The notes under the pieces are model-generated. The model was not told where the DNA came from, made no database searches, and saw only the letters and a list, made by a program, of their open reading frames with translations. The position numbers and the translations under genes were made by a program. Below are positions 10,868 through 22,530 of a stretch of DNA of 64,000 bases, in pieces (the first letter of the stretch is position 1; every line of letters starts with the position of its first letter). This DNA is from Biomphalaria glabrata (Eukaryota > Mollusca > Gastropoda > Planorbidae). The stretch is from positions 33,208,645-33,272,644 of the forward strand of contig NC_074720.1 of NCBI RefSeq assembly GCF_947242115.1. The letters are read 5' to 3'.

Positions 10868-11079
10868 ACATAATATAATATAATATAATATAATATAATA
10901 TAATATAATATAATATAATATAATATAATATAATTAATATAATATAATATAATATAATATAATATAATATAATATAATATAATATAATATAATATAATAT
11001 AATATGATATAATATAATATAATATAATATAATATAATATAATATAATATAATATAATATAATATAATATAATATAATA
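10868..11079. repeat. (TATAA)n pentanucleotide microsatellite at the VWA gene 5' end
   Basis: About 210 bp of nearly perfect 5-mer repeat (ataat/tataa) with one or two interruptions near 10,935 and 11,005. It begins 42 bp upstream of the preferred VWA start codon (30 bp upstream of the alternative ATG). On the minus strand it is a chain of TATA-like motifs. The long 'YYIIL' frames across it are artefacts. Confidence 0.9.
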
Positions 11080-12044
11080 TCGCGTAAATGTACAATAAAT
11101 TTCATGACTTGAATAATTACATAACATTGCGAAATATCTACTAACTAAAATAAAATTGATTCATTTTTAAAGATGTATCTTAATGATTATAAATGTGGTT
11201 GTATAATAATGAATGTTTAATTAATAATCCTGATAAATCATAATTGTAATTGTCATTAACAGTTTTAAAAAAAATCTCATTCTTTCATACAGGTTTGAAA
11301 CTTAGTGAACCGAATCAAACGCTTACCAATTGTTTGTTTTATTTATCGCAATTTTAGTATTTTGAGCATCTTTCCATTTTGTGTACAAGTTCAGCAGGCG
11401 TTACGGCTGACTTTAGTTCTGTATCAAAATGTTTTGGGACTACGCCCGTGTATCAATAAAAGGTTGTATCCTCACTCCCTTAAGTCGTGTTGAAGGGGGG
11501 GGTGTTCCGTCAGTCATAGAACGTAGACACACATTAAAGGTAAACACCAGAGAAGGACAAGAAGATAAAAAGGTTTAAGAGAGTATACATTCACTTCAAA
11601 ATGTTTCAGCCGGTAAAGCTTTAGAAAAAAAAAAGAAAAAACAGAAAAGATATTTTGTTCGATAAACAAACATCCATTTTCAGATGTTGGGTTTACAAGT
11701 GGAAATGTGTGACGTTGGGCAGGGGGGTGGTTGGGAGAGGGGAAAGGCAGGAGAGAAAAGGGGGGCCAATAGTGAGAGAGTAAGGGTGATTACCTTGGTT
11801 GTATACGCCATACATCGCGTGGAGTGCATACAAGTATTTATTGTACATCCTCCGAGATGTATGAAATGTGGTATTCAAGAGTCTTTGTTGTAGACTTTCT
11901 AAGGAAAATCTATTTTTCCATTCAATCGCTACTATAAACCCACATTTTCGTGATTTAAAAAAATGAATAATTTATTTTTAACATCTAGATAACATTGCGT
12001 GCCTAAACTAGTGCTGCGTGACGAACTTTTGTAGGGTCAATTGT
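11080..12044. other. Upstream spacer, no gene
   Basis: AT-rich sequence upstream of the VWA gene. 11,690-11,770 is a G-rich patch on the plus strand ('ggggggtggttgggagaggg'-like). The 69-codon frame there has no similarity I recognise. Possibly promoter-proximal sequence of the VWA gene. Confidence 0.4.
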
Positions 12045-12270
12045 GGGGGAGAAATAGAAAAGGGCACATCTGGGGGGATTTTAAAAAAAATTAGAGGGAA
12101 CGACCTGAATTCGAACTCGTGGGGTATACCTCATCGTGCCACGTGCTAACCACTCTGCTACTTAAGACTAGAGAAGGTTGATGGTTTCTATTTATAGCTG
12201 CGACCTATAAAGGGAACTAATTCCGCTTATACCACCACTTCAATCAAGTACAATTTCTTACCCTTGTTCG
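12045..12270 (-). repeat. Dispersed repeat, minus-strand copy
   Basis: Contains the reverse B-box 'gaattcgaactc' (about 12,109), then 'cgacctataaagggaacta', 'ttccgcttataccacca' and 'acaatttcttacccttgttc'. These are the reverse complements of the ordered blocks of the 2145-2740 family. Confidence 0.6.
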
Positions 12271-12284
12271 AGATACCAACTCTT

Positions 12285-12390
12285 GGTATGCGTAGTTCAT
12301 TTTGTCGGATAACATGTCCCGCAAACTTCATGCGACGATCTGTCACAACCTCACTAAGTGTTTGACTCCCAGTTCGGCATAGGATTTCCT
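12285..12390 (-). mobile_element. LINE C-terminal remnant
   Basis: The reverse complement reads LSEVVTDRRMKFAGHVIRQ then NELRIPRV, the 'RR(L/M)..GHV.R' block found near the C-terminus of many APE-type LINE proteins (compare RRLRWLGHVTR in the LINE at 55,931-59,992). About 35 codons only; a fossil piece. Confidence 0.6.
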
Positions 12391-13024
12391 ATGACTAAAG
12401 CCTCAAAAAACAACAACAACAACAACAAAAAAAACTTTACAGTTTCAAGGTGTCTATGAGGAGGTTTCAATGCTGCAATTTTCATTATCATCACCTGTCC
12501 CAGAACTCACGTCTTACGGGTAATGTCACAGTTCACGTAAACAAATCCCTTCACTTGTCCTGCTCAGCAGATGCTCTTAGTAGGATATCAAGAGAGAGGC
12601 TGGTCTATTTTGTTTATGCTATCAAGCCAGCTTGCATGAAGCGTTACTCCTTTTTTTAAAGTAACATCTGTATTATATTAGCTAAGATAAGCATTTCCTT
12701 TACGCTCTCAGCTAATACATCTCAGCTCGAATCGGGATTTGAATTTCTGCCCACTTGATACCTTTAATTACCCATCGTATCCAATTTAAAATTTAAATAG
12801 AGAGTAATGTGCAAGTTAGCGATTGTTGCTTGTCAGTAAAGTCAGAATAAGTACCCTTTTCAGAACTTGCGATCAACGGGCAGGTGATAGAAAAATCAAC
12901 CGCCTTTACATCCCGGTGAACTCAGAATCATCCTCCCGAAGTTCAATAGCAGTCGTCAGGGGGGGGAGGGGGTTACGACCCAAAACCCTTCGGTCCGAAG
13001 TGGTTTTATTACTTGAATACTATG
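12391..13024. other. Spacer without recognised features
   Basis: Contains a (CAA)n run at 12,405-12,430 and a G-run near 12,960. The two open frames at 12450-12659 and 12823-13071 show no recognisable protein features. Confidence 0.4.
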
Positions 13025-13500
13025 CCCCATTTTTACAAAGTTTATATCAACTCACTCTGTCTGTCTGCTAAAACGTTGGTACACTTTATTTTTCCGATAC
13101 CAATCTCGGATCAAGCTGAAATTTACAATTATTTCTTTTACCTGACAACAGAAGAATCAATTTAAACAAAAATGACCAATTAGTTAATTAACTATCGATA
13201 CTAAATTATTTTGTTTTGTATCTCGAACAAGGGAAAGAAATTGTACATGACTGAAATTGTGGTATAACTGAATTAGCCCTTTTATAGGTCGCCGCTTTAA
13301 AGTAAGTTTGAAACAAACAATAATTAAATATACAATCTTCTATTTCATACGCAGCTTACTTGCAGAGTGGTTAGAATATCGGCTTGAGGGGGCTTGAGTC
13401 ATAACTTCGAATTCATGTAGTTCTCTGCCCCACCCCCTTTTATTTTATAAATGCTTTTAAAAGCGATTACGTTAAAATTCGCATGTAGGCCTATATTGTA
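13025..13500 (+). repeat. Dispersed repeat, plus-strand copy
   Basis: Same block order as 2145-2740: 'ctctgtctgtctg', 'aatctcggatcaagctgaaa', 'cctgacaacagaagaatcaa', 'gaacaagggaaag', 'aggtcgccgctttaaagt', then a tRNA-like part with 'gcagagtggttagaatatcgg' and 'cttcgaattc'. Confidence 0.65.
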
Positions 13501-13892
13501 GTGTGTAGTCGATGATGACAAGACTACCCTGGGATTTATTTTCCCAGCGCGTTATGCAATAGTGTTTGTATGTTGAGTGGTCGGACAAGAAAATAACACA
13601 TTGGCTTGGTCAGTCAAGCATGTATGCAGATCTGCCTTGACACTCAAATATTTCTGCCCAAAAAGTATAGACTGAGTGTCCATCTGTTTTAACAACTATG
13701 TTAGATATAGACATACACATGTAGGCTTAGAGTACTATAGTGTTCAGTCCATAATGAGATGACAATCCTGGGCTTTTTTTTTTATTTTCGTTGCTCGTTA
13801 TGTAATAAGGTTTGCTGTATCTTGAGTGAACAAACAAGAAAACAACACATTGGCATGGTCAGTCAAGCATGTACGCAGATCTACCTTTACAC
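13496..13892. repeat. Two imperfect direct repeats of about 155 bp
   Basis: 13,496-13,655 and 13,735-13,892 share 'aacacattggc.tggtcagt' followed by 'caagcatgta.gcagatct', plus weaker similarity upstream ('atgacaa', 'cctggg'). They are old duplicates or two copies of the same element side by side; family unknown. Confidence 0.55.
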
Positions 13893-14464
13893 TAATAATA
13901 ATAATAATTAATAATTACACAGATGATCAAATGTTCCTTAAAACTTCGACAGCGATTTCGTTTTTATTTCTTTGCTTACTATATATTTCTTATATGAGTT
14001 TTTAAACTTTACCAGTACTATAAGAGTTTACGTTATATAATAAGTCAATATAATTTAAAAAAAAAATAAAAGTGCCCTTCTTTTCTAAAAGTTTTAATTC
14101 AAGGCGAAAATACAAATGCAAATATTTATTTAGACATTTTTTTGGTCAAATTTTATTATGCTATAGTTTTTATGTAAGAAACATCTACCTAATTAACTTA
14201 TATTGTTAGAATTAGATCGAACCGTATGTCTACAATCGGATGATTAGCTAGGTCTAAATCCCCCCCCCCTTCCAAAAAAAAAAAAGTTATGAAAAAATGT
14301 TAAAGTTTAATTTTTTTTTTTAGTTTAGTATAACTATCTTTTGAAATAGATGATAAACTATTAGTTAAACTACTTTATTTTAGATGAAACTTGGTTTTAT
14401 TTTAACTTTTAAAGTTAGTTTACTTCCCCTCACTAGTTAATTCACAAAACCTTATGATAATCCC
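13893..14464. other. Spacer before the minisatellite, no gene
   Basis: AT-rich, with short (aat)n near 13,893, an A/T run at 14,050, and a C run next to an A run at 14,262-14,285. Nothing coding was seen. Confidence 0.4.
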
Positions 14465-16579
14465 GATAGTTGATCATCACAAGATGGTAGATGTTCATGC
14501 CGATAGTTGATCATCACAAGATGGTAGATGTTCATGCCGATAGTTGATCATCACAAGATGGTAGATGTTCATGCCGATAGTTGATCATCACAAGATGGTA
14601 GATGTTCATGCCGATAGTTGATCATCACAAGATGGTAGATGTTCATGCCGATAGTTGATCATCACAAGATGGTAGATGTTCATGCCGATAGTTGATCATC
14701 ACAAGATGGTAGATGTTCATGCCGATAGTTGATCATCACAAGATGGTAGATGTTCATGCCGATAGTTGATCATCACAAGATGGTAGATGTTCATGCCGAT
14801 AGTTGATCATCACAAGATGGTAGATGTTCATGCTGATAGTTGATCATCACAAGATGGTAGATGTTCATGCCGATAGTTGATCATCACAAGATGGTAGATG
14901 TTCATGCTGATAGTTGATCATCACAAGATGGTAGATGTTCATGCTGATAGTTGATCATCACAAGATGGTAGATGTTCATGCTGATAGTTGATCATCACAA
15001 GATGGTAGATGTTCATGCCGATAGTTGATCATCACAAGATGGTAGATGTTCATGCTGATAGTTGATCATCACAAGATGGTAGATGTTCATGCCGATAATT
15101 GATCATCACAAGATGGTAGACGTTCATGCTGATAGTTGATCATCACAAGATGGTAGATGTTCATGCCGATAGTTGATCATCACAAGATGGTAGATGTTCA
15201 TGCCGATAGTTGATCATCACAAGATGGTAGATGTTCATGCCGATAATTGATCATCACAAGATGGTAGATGTTCATGCCGATAGTTGATCATCACAAGATG
15301 GTAGATGTTCATGCCGATAGTTGATCACCACAAGATGGTAGATGTTCATGCCGATAGTTGATCATCACAAGATGGTAGATGTTCATGCCGACAATTGATC
15401 ATCACAAGATGGTAGATGTTCATGCCGATAGTTGATCATCACAAGATGGTAGATGTTCAGGCCGATAGTTGATCATCACAAGATGGTAGATGTTCATGCC
15501 GATAGTTGATCATCACAAGATGGTAGATGTTCATGCCGATAGTTGATCATCACAAGATGGTAGATGTTCATGCCGATAGTTGATCATCACAAGATGGTAG
15601 ATGTTCATGCCGATAGTTGATCATCACAAGATGGTAGATGTTCATGCCGACAATTGATCATCACAAGATGGTAGATGTTCATGCCGATAGTTGATCATCA
15701 CAAGATGGTAGATGTTCATGTCGATAGTTGATCATCACAAGATGGTAGATGTTCATGCCGATAGTTGATCATCACAAGATGGTAGATGTTCATGTCGATA
15801 ATTGATCATCACAAGATGGTAGATGTTCATGCTGATAGTTGATCATCACAAGATGGTAGATGTTCATGCCGATAGTTGATCATCACAAGATGGTAGATGT
15901 TCATGCTGATAGTTGATCATCACAAGATGGTAGATGTTCATGCCGATAGTTGATCATCACAAGATGGTAGATGTTCATGCCGATAGTTGATCATCACAAG
16001 ATGGTAGATGTTCATGCCGATAGTTGATCATCACAAGATGGTAGATGTTCATGCTGATAGTTGATCATCACAAGATGGTAGATGTTCATGCCGATAGTTG
16101 ATCATCACAAGATGGTAGATGTTCATGCCGATAGTTGATCATCACAAGATGGTAGATGTTCAGGCCGATAGTTGATCATCACAAGATGGTAGATGTTCAT
16201 GCCGATAGTTGATCATCACAAGATGGTAGATGTTCATGTCGATAGTTGATCATCACAAGATGGTAGATGTTCATGCCGATAGTTGATCATCACAAGATGG
16301 TAGATGTTCATGTCGATAGTTGATCATCACAAGATGGTAGATGTTCATGCCGATAGTTGATCATCACAAGATGGTAGATGTTCATGCCGATAGTTGATCA
16401 TCACAAGATGGTAGATGTTCATGTCGATAGTTGATCATCACAAAATGGTAGATGTTCATGCCGATAGTTGATCATCACAAGATGGTAGATGTTCATGCCG
16501 ATAGTTGATCATCACAAGATGGTAGATGTTCAGGCCGATAGTTGATCATCACAAGATGGTAGATGTTCATGTCGATAAT
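14465..16579. repeat. 37-bp minisatellite, about 57 copies
   Basis: Head-to-tail repeats of a 37-bp unit: 'gatagttgatcatcacaaga' followed by 'tggtagatgttcatgcc'. Copies are almost identical. Recurrent variants are gcc/gct/gtc at the unit end, gata/gaca and agt/att at the start, and 'caggcc' in three copies. Each unit carries TGATCA. The stop codons in all frames exclude a coding role. The last copy degrades at 'gataattcaacttcg'. Confidence 0.97.
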
Positions 16580-17099
16580 TCAACTTCGTTGTCCAAGATG
16601 GTAATCTCTCTACCAGTTGGAGAAACTTTGCACTAAGCGAACAAAAGCTCTGCTAACAAAACGAGTCCATTCATGATGCCAGGTCTACTTGGGGCCGCGC
16701 CTATTCGTTTTTACAAGGAATAAGAAATGTTGAACTTAATAGACATGTAGGCCATTCAAGTGCAAAGGTCAATGTCATGTACAGAAACATCTCTTCCCTC
16801 CTACACTTCTTTTTTTTTTTCATCCTACTTGGCCCCTCCCCAACTCAGAAAACAAAAATCTATAGTATTTTAGAAATACCTGTACTAGTGAATATGAATT
16901 CTTATTACATTTAAAAATACATTTATTTTGTCAATCGCTAACTAGAAATAAGCCTTAAGAGTTTGTGTGTGTGTGTGTGCATATTCGCCTCGTATATAAC
17001 TGAACTGCAAAGACATATAGACCTAATAAAACATATGCCAATCTAATATGCCAACCCAGAAATGATCATTTAATAGTCCCACAAAGTCATTTAAATAGG
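16580..17099. other. Spacer, no gene
   Basis: Unique-looking sequence with a T run (16,810) and a (GT)n run at 16,965-16,980. No exon or known element recognised. Confidence 0.4.
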
Positions 17100-17460
17100 A
17101 CTGTAACGCCACGCTGGCAGGTATAGCCGATGACGCTAAGCTGCAACGAATTCAGAACGTATAGTCCTAAGAAAAGCGAGATTCTGTTACTACGCTCTTG
17201 CGCAAGCTCCATTGGCTTACTCTGAAAGAGAAATGACTACAAGGTAGCCACACTTTGACATTAGTGTATCTATAATAAAGAAATGCCCTTGTACCTTGTG
17301 AACTGATCACTCCATAGGTCCCTCAGAGAGCCCTGCGCTTAAAAAGTTTTAGTTTGTCATTTTGGTTCTCGTTTTTATGTTTGTAATGTTCTCACAGCGC
17401 CTTGAGACTACATTCTGTTTGTTAACAGCGCTCTATAAATAAAATTATTATTTTTTAAAT
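17100..17460 (+). mobile_element. Decayed CR1/L2-like LINE 3' end
   Basis: It matches the C-terminal part and 3' tail of the LINE at 30,886-33,318: 'cgctcttgcgcaagctccat', 'gcccttgtacctt.tgaact', then an internal deletion, then 'cgccttgagactacattctg' and 'aacagcgctctataaataaa'. The frame is broken by several changes. It ends in a TA tract (17,465-17,500) that marks the left edge of the tandem array. Confidence 0.8.
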
Positions 17461-17461
17461 A

Positions 17462-17502
<41 letters not shown>

Positions 17503-17919
17503 GTATGTATCTTGAATACTAACTCAAAAATGTACATCTAAAAGACAAGTGGTTCTCAAACTGTGGTCCATAGCCCCCAGGGGGTTCTAGAGACGACCAT
17601 AGGAGGTCAGCAGAAAGATGCAAATTGTATACAATAAAAAAACATCTTCGCTTAAAGCCAGTTTATCTAATCGGATAATAAAGTCCCGAGTCGATACTGT
17701 GACCTAATTCGACAAGTTTCTAGAAGCCCAGGTCAAGTCAGAGATAACCAGAGTAAACAAGTTAATTAAATAGCATACGTCAGCTTCTAGAAGGTCATAG
17801 TTAATAAAAATAAATAAGGGGAGAAGTTTCTATGATTCTGGAAAGTACGATTGAGAAAAGTATAGATTAGAGGAAAGTTAGTTAGTCGGGATCCTCGCAT
17901 AGTAACGATTTTTTAAAGT

Positions 17920-18780
17920 AACGGTCTTACGTTTAAACGTTTGCGGGTCCAGTTGTTGAAGTTACTTTAAATGAATGAGTTTCATAAAGTTTATTCACTC
18001 ATTATTTATATCAGTTAAAGCATTAGAAATGTTCATTTTTAAGAAGATATTCAAGTAAAGTTATTGAATTGAGAAGCTACTAATATGTGTCATTTGAATG
18101 TGTTTATTAAAGGAGTTAAAAGAGAACACAGCTGTTTGTTTTTTTTTTTGATTTTCAAATTATTCATATAATCTCCAGCATGTGATGATTCTGTTTGATC
18201 GATAATTAATATAAGAAGCATTGCCAAGAAATTAATAAACAGAAATCGTCACTATTGGTAATAAAAATCAGCTTGCCCCAACTACTGCTTAATATTTCTA
18301 TTACGAACCATTCTTTGACGACCTAAACCAAAGATTTGAAGACATCCTTCACTTGGATATATTCAACTAGGTATTCAAACATTTAGTGTTTGGACAAACT
18401 CAGATCCCAATCACAGATGAATACATACTAATACAGGAGCAGCTTATTGAACTATCCCGTGAGACACTTAGTGCAGAGAGCACCATAGTTAAACGGACTT
18501 TGAACGCGACATTTAGTGACGACACAGATTAGTGGGTTTTAGTTCATTTATCTTATCTTATCTCTACGATACAGACGATAGGTTGTTATTAGTAAGTTGG
18601 TGTTAGCAATTCAAGGTGACAACATCTTATTACGGACTCGACTAACGGGATTAGAACTTGAGCCTCCTTTTTAGGTGGCCAAGCCGTAGCCAAGCGGGTT
18701 TGGACTCTCAGTCAAATCTCCCACACTACATTCACTGCGGCGGCATAGGTTGCAGTGGCTTAAGACCGGCCCTGCTAGGT
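17920..18780. other. Unit 1 left part with a coding-like relic
   Basis: About 18,300-18,535 (plus) reads FFDDLNQRFEDILHLDIFN, a stop, then VFGQTQIPITDEYILIQEQL and further residues, ending near 18,530. It resembles the tail of a transposase or other mobile-element protein, but I cannot name it. The relic is present with the same in-frame stop in units 2 and 3, so it was already dead before duplication. 18,720-18,772 ends with 'aagaccggccctg', a CAGGGCCGG-type hAT end found only here. Confidence 0.4.
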
Positions 18781-18784
18781 CAAT

Positions 18785-19123
18785 CTAGTCATGCATGTTA
18801 ACCAATGACTTAAATTTTGACCAGTCATTGGTTTTCCTGGCTAGCTCAGGCAACCCATTCCATGCTTTAATAGCACTAGGGAAGAAGGAGCAGTTGTACA
18901 AATTTGTCCTAGCATATGGGATGAGGAGTGCGCCTTTATCTTTGTGTCTTTCAGAGTATTTTATTAAATTTTGTTTTTGTATCTGAAGATTATGGTTCAG
19001 TGTTTTATGTATAATTACTACTTTACTTTTGAGTCTTCTGTCCTGAAGGTTTTCTAAATTCAGTGATTTTACTAAATGTGTTCCTCTAGTCCAATGGGAA
19101 TATTTGTATTTTATGAATCTCAC
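18785..19123 (-). mobile_element. LINE C-terminal relic, unit 1 copy
   Basis: A 112-codon open frame reads RFIKYKYSHWTRGTHL, RLKSKVVIIHKTLNH, then AIKAWNGLPELARK. The last block is the 'W(N/D).LP' motif close to the C-terminus of CR1/jockey-type LINE proteins. No reverse transcriptase core is next to it, so it is a fragment. Copies in units 2 and 3 are shorter by three codons and more alike to each other. Confidence 0.7.
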
Positions 19124-20033
19124 TGTTCTATTTAGTTTATGTCACAAGCGATATCAAGCAGATAGACCAAAAAAGACATATACTGCTAAAAAACCAGCAC
19201 ACGCATGCCCAGTACCGTAGTTAGACTAGACAAGGATATTTGAATTATATTTTATATGTCAGTGCTAAAAATTTTTTGGGAACCTTAAAAGAAAAAATAG
19301 TAAGCCATCACACGTAATTACGGAATAGATTTTGTTTTCAAATTTCGTGCTGAATAGCATTAAAGTCACCAATATACGGTATTCAATATATTTTCTCTAT
19401 TTTGTTTTAGCACTATCACACTAAAATTGTTCTTTCGATATATTATAGAGGTTTATATCAATTAACTCACTGTGTCTGTCTATGTGTCTGTCTGTCTGGT
19501 ACAAATTTTGAATACGTTACTTCTCCCACTTCCCATTCTCGGATTAAGTTGTTCATTATTCATTGTTTCTAACAAAACTTGAATCAATAAAAAAATTTAC
19601 TAGTTAGTTCATAAGTTAGAGGTAATTAATTAATTTTGTTTGAAATAAAAAATGGGAAATAAATCTTAGAGTATTGGGAGATAGGCTGCAAGTGCTGCAA
19701 GATTTTTTTATAAGTATTTATTTAATATTTGTTAATTAATTTATTTGCTGGAGTGATCTTTTAATTTAGCGTCATTATCATTGTTTAGAATTAAACATTT
19801 GTATTGAAAATAAGTTTTAAAATGTGTTTATTAGCCTTGACATACTAATATTTTTTTTAAAGTCCAGACTAGATCGAAGTTTACTGTTAAGATTCCTCAC
19901 TCTGTCTGGGTATTGAAATTCCCAGTAAGTATATATTTACAGTAATACGTATGGTTGAAGAGTAACTATATAAATAGAAATAGATCACTATGTGTAAATA
20001 TATCTAAAAATATTAAAGTTCGTTGGTTTGTCA
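19124..20033. other. Unit 1 spacer with dispersed-repeat fragment
   Basis: 19,440-19,690 is a partial copy of the dispersed repeat ('tcactgtgtctgtctatgtg', 'attctcggattaagttg'). The rest is AT-rich with no gene. Units 2 and 3 have the same sequence but carry a MITE inserted at the 'gcattaa' equivalent (about 19,359 here, empty). Confidence 0.5.
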
Positions 20034-20041
20034 GTTTAGAA

Positions 20042-21608
20042 CAGTGGTTCCCAAACTTTTTTGTCTCGTAGACCCCTTGCCATGGTTTCTGATTTTTGGT
20101 AGACCCCCAGCTTAACTTATATTGCATTTTTGCAAATTCATTAACGTTTTTAAAACTAATTTCTAAATGTAGTGAGTCTCAGAGTGAAAAAGTAATTTAA
20201 AGCTGCATTTGAAGTTATACAGATGTCATTTTTATTGATAAAATTTAAATTTAAACCAAATAAAACAACAAAATATATATTTCTGGAATCATCAAACACA
20301 CTGGAAGTGTTTGTTTTTTGTAGGCTCATCATCCGTTGCTACGGATATTATGTTTCATATAGAAATGTGTTGTTATATAAATTAGTCTTTGAAACATTAA
20401 ATATTAATTAATTAATTTGCTTTAGGGATTCTTGTAAACGTTTTCACAAAGAGCAGTTTCTCTTGTATTTCATGATCTTTCATGTGTGGCTCAAATATTG
20501 GGTCCGCAGAACTGTTTTCACTAACAGCAGAAGCGGCGAAGGCGAGTAACTAGCACCAAAACCAGTAAGCCTTGGACAGGCGGGACTCATTAGCCTTGGC
20601 TTTCTACCCACCTAGCAGAAGGATATCTGAATTTAAAACCTCTGCTGTCTTGCAACTATAAACATGGGTTTTGTGAGTCAACCCTTAGGAAAAATAAGGA
20701 GCCAGCAACCCTTAGGCAGTTTGCAGCAAACAGCGCTACGTCCTGTCAGTGCCTGCTAGACCGCTGATCCCAAGCTGTTTATGTCGTTTGAAAAGAATTA
20801 CATAAGAAGCTTTTAAGACTAAGACTAAGACTGCTTTATTGATCATTACGGAAATGTGTTGTGATTACAAGGACTCTTTTCTCATATAAAGACAACACCG
20901 ATGTTCCCTTGAACTGTATTGTTGCAAGAAATTCGTCTAATAATATCAGATGTAGGTTTGTGTAAAACAGTTTTTAAAACTATTTCAACGGCAGGTAAAA
21001 TCAATGTTTTACCTAAAGTGTTTTCCGTATTTGGCTATAAATAAATAGATATTGTAAGTCGTTCACAAACCATCATCATCTATATGATGTCGAAGAGAGA
21101 TTTTGTGGGTCTATTCTGAACTTATCTTTTTCAAACTTTTATCTTTTTATCAGGGTGGCATCGTCTCAAATTATCCTCTAGCGTAATTAGTTTCATATCG
21201 TCATAAAAAGGCACTTAGGCAACCGCTTGTTTGACAAGGAAAGAATGAATTCCAATTTTAAATAATCATCGGTGTACAATAGACATTTCTTTTTGTTAAA
21301 CATAACTTAAATGTAGGCAAAATTAAGATATTTAAATAAGTATTAAAATTAAATACAAACATTTTTCGTTTGAATAGCAGGATAAATATTTAAAAGATTA
21401 ACTAAGGTACTGATCATATATCAGTGTAGGAAATAATTACATTAATGGGAGTAAAAATTTAAGTCACAAATGAAATGAAATGAAATCCATTATCGTAGAC
21501 CCCCATGGACATCTCATAGACCCCCAATTTATTTTTTCACTTTCGTAGACCCCTTGGACGTCTTCGTGGACCCCTGGGGGTCTATATAGACCACTTTGGG
21601 AATCACTG
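20042..21608. mobile_element. hAT-like DNA transposon, unit 1 only, 8-bp TSD
   Basis: 1567 bp bounded by inverted ends 'cagtggttcccaaact' (left) and 'actttgggaatcactg' (right). It is flanked by the exact 8-bp duplication 'gtttagaa' (20,034-20,041 and 21,609-21,616). Units 2 and 3 preserve the unoccupied site 'cagtttggaagaa' (36,968 and 50,294), so insertion followed unit divergence. Subterminal repeats of 'tagacccc' lie at both ends. No intact transposase is present; the interior is nested repeat material. Confidence 0.88.
20525..20765 (-). mobile_element. 5'-end fragment of an RTE-like LINE nested in the hAT element
   Basis: On the minus strand, blocks 'ctgcctaagggttgctggct', 'gacagcagaggttt' and 'ctggttttggtgc' appear in the same order as 'gcctaaggggcttcact', 'aggcagcgggggttt' and 'cccggttttgtggcgcc' in the 5' UTR of the LINE at 55,931-59,992. 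Only the 5' part is present, unusual for a LINE copy. Next to it (20,815-20,880) is a '(taagac)n' stretch like the tail of another retroelement. Confidence 0.45.
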
Positions 21609-21999
21609 GTTTAGAAGAATGGGCAACATATTGTACAAGTCAAAGGGACAAAACTTGTCTCTGCCAGTTTCAAATGTCTTAAGACTTTCACATATTTTTT
21701 TTTCTGCATGTTTTTCACAACAAAAAAATGTATTAAACAAAAAATTAATTCTAGATATAATAAAGAAATAACACTCAAATTGGAAAATTCCAATTTTATT
21801 ACAGTACTTTCAAGAAACATATATATGTAAATGATAAAATACAGATATTAATCTCCATTTCATTAGAGTTAACAATCTATGCTTAGCTGACATAAATAAT
21901 TCATAATTCAGACTAGTAAAACTAACTGTATTTAGCAACGAAATTTAATTTTAAAATTACATGTTTAAATATAAGAAGAGGGGGGATGCAAAGTGGCTG

Positions 22000-22185
22000 A
22001 GCAGGAATCTCGTCAGGACTGGAATTTTTAATTTGGGGATTATAGGTACCTGACATTAGTTGGGGATAGCAAATTTATAGTACTTGCCACCTGACACCCT
22101 CGTTACCGCTGTCAGACATAGAATCAGATGACATTTATAACATCTGCCATGTAAATCCTAAGGGCTAAAAGGTGAACTAAACTTA
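22000..22185 (+). repeat. tRNA-derived SINE, unit 1 copy
   Basis: Shares 'acctgacattagttgggga', 'tgacaccctcgttaccgctg' and 'cagatgacatttataacatc' with the SINE at 3455-3720. The tRNA-like head is reduced to 'gtggctgagcaggaatctcg'. Copies in the same relative place occur in units 2 and 3, so it was inserted before amplification. Confidence 0.7.
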
Positions 22186-22254
22186 AACATAGTAAAAACA
22201 TTAAAAGGTCAGATAACAAAAAAATTTAAAACATTTGCCTTTTTTTTTTACATT

Positions 22255-22530
22255 TTATCTCCGTCTTTTTCGTATTGCAATACTATTTCAATCAAGAAAT
22301 GCGTTATTAAAATATTGTTTCTGTATCTGGAATTGACTATTTCAAGGGGACTACACCTCATCGGCATTAAAGTTGTATCTTGGTATAGTGATTTGTTTTC
22401 GAAACCATTCCTATACGACAAATCAGCTACATTATGTCAGGCTATAAATGTGGTAACTTCGTTGATAAAGTTTTCACTATAACACGCTAGACTGAACTTT
22501 GTAGAATGAGATTCAAGGAACACACGTCTA
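22255..22530 (-). pseudogene. Broken copy of a small frame kept open in units 2 and 3
   Basis: Homologous to the frames at 37608-37883 and 50933-51268. In unit 1 the stretch FIARHN is interrupted by a stop (CGA/AGA-type codon to TGA), while the rest, including YRNGFENKPLYQD, is preserved. It lies 250-520 bp downstream of the kinase stop on the same strand and could simply be part of the kinase 3' UTR. No function is known. Confidence 0.35.

Noticed and set aside
10647-11127. Open frames rich in Tyr and Ile
   Set aside because: Translation of the (TATAA)n microsatellite running into the VWA signal-peptide exon; not a protein.
14465-16579. CRISPR-like regular repeats
   Set aside because: Repeats join directly without spacers, units are 37 bp head to tail, and the DNA is eukaryotic; it is a minisatellite.
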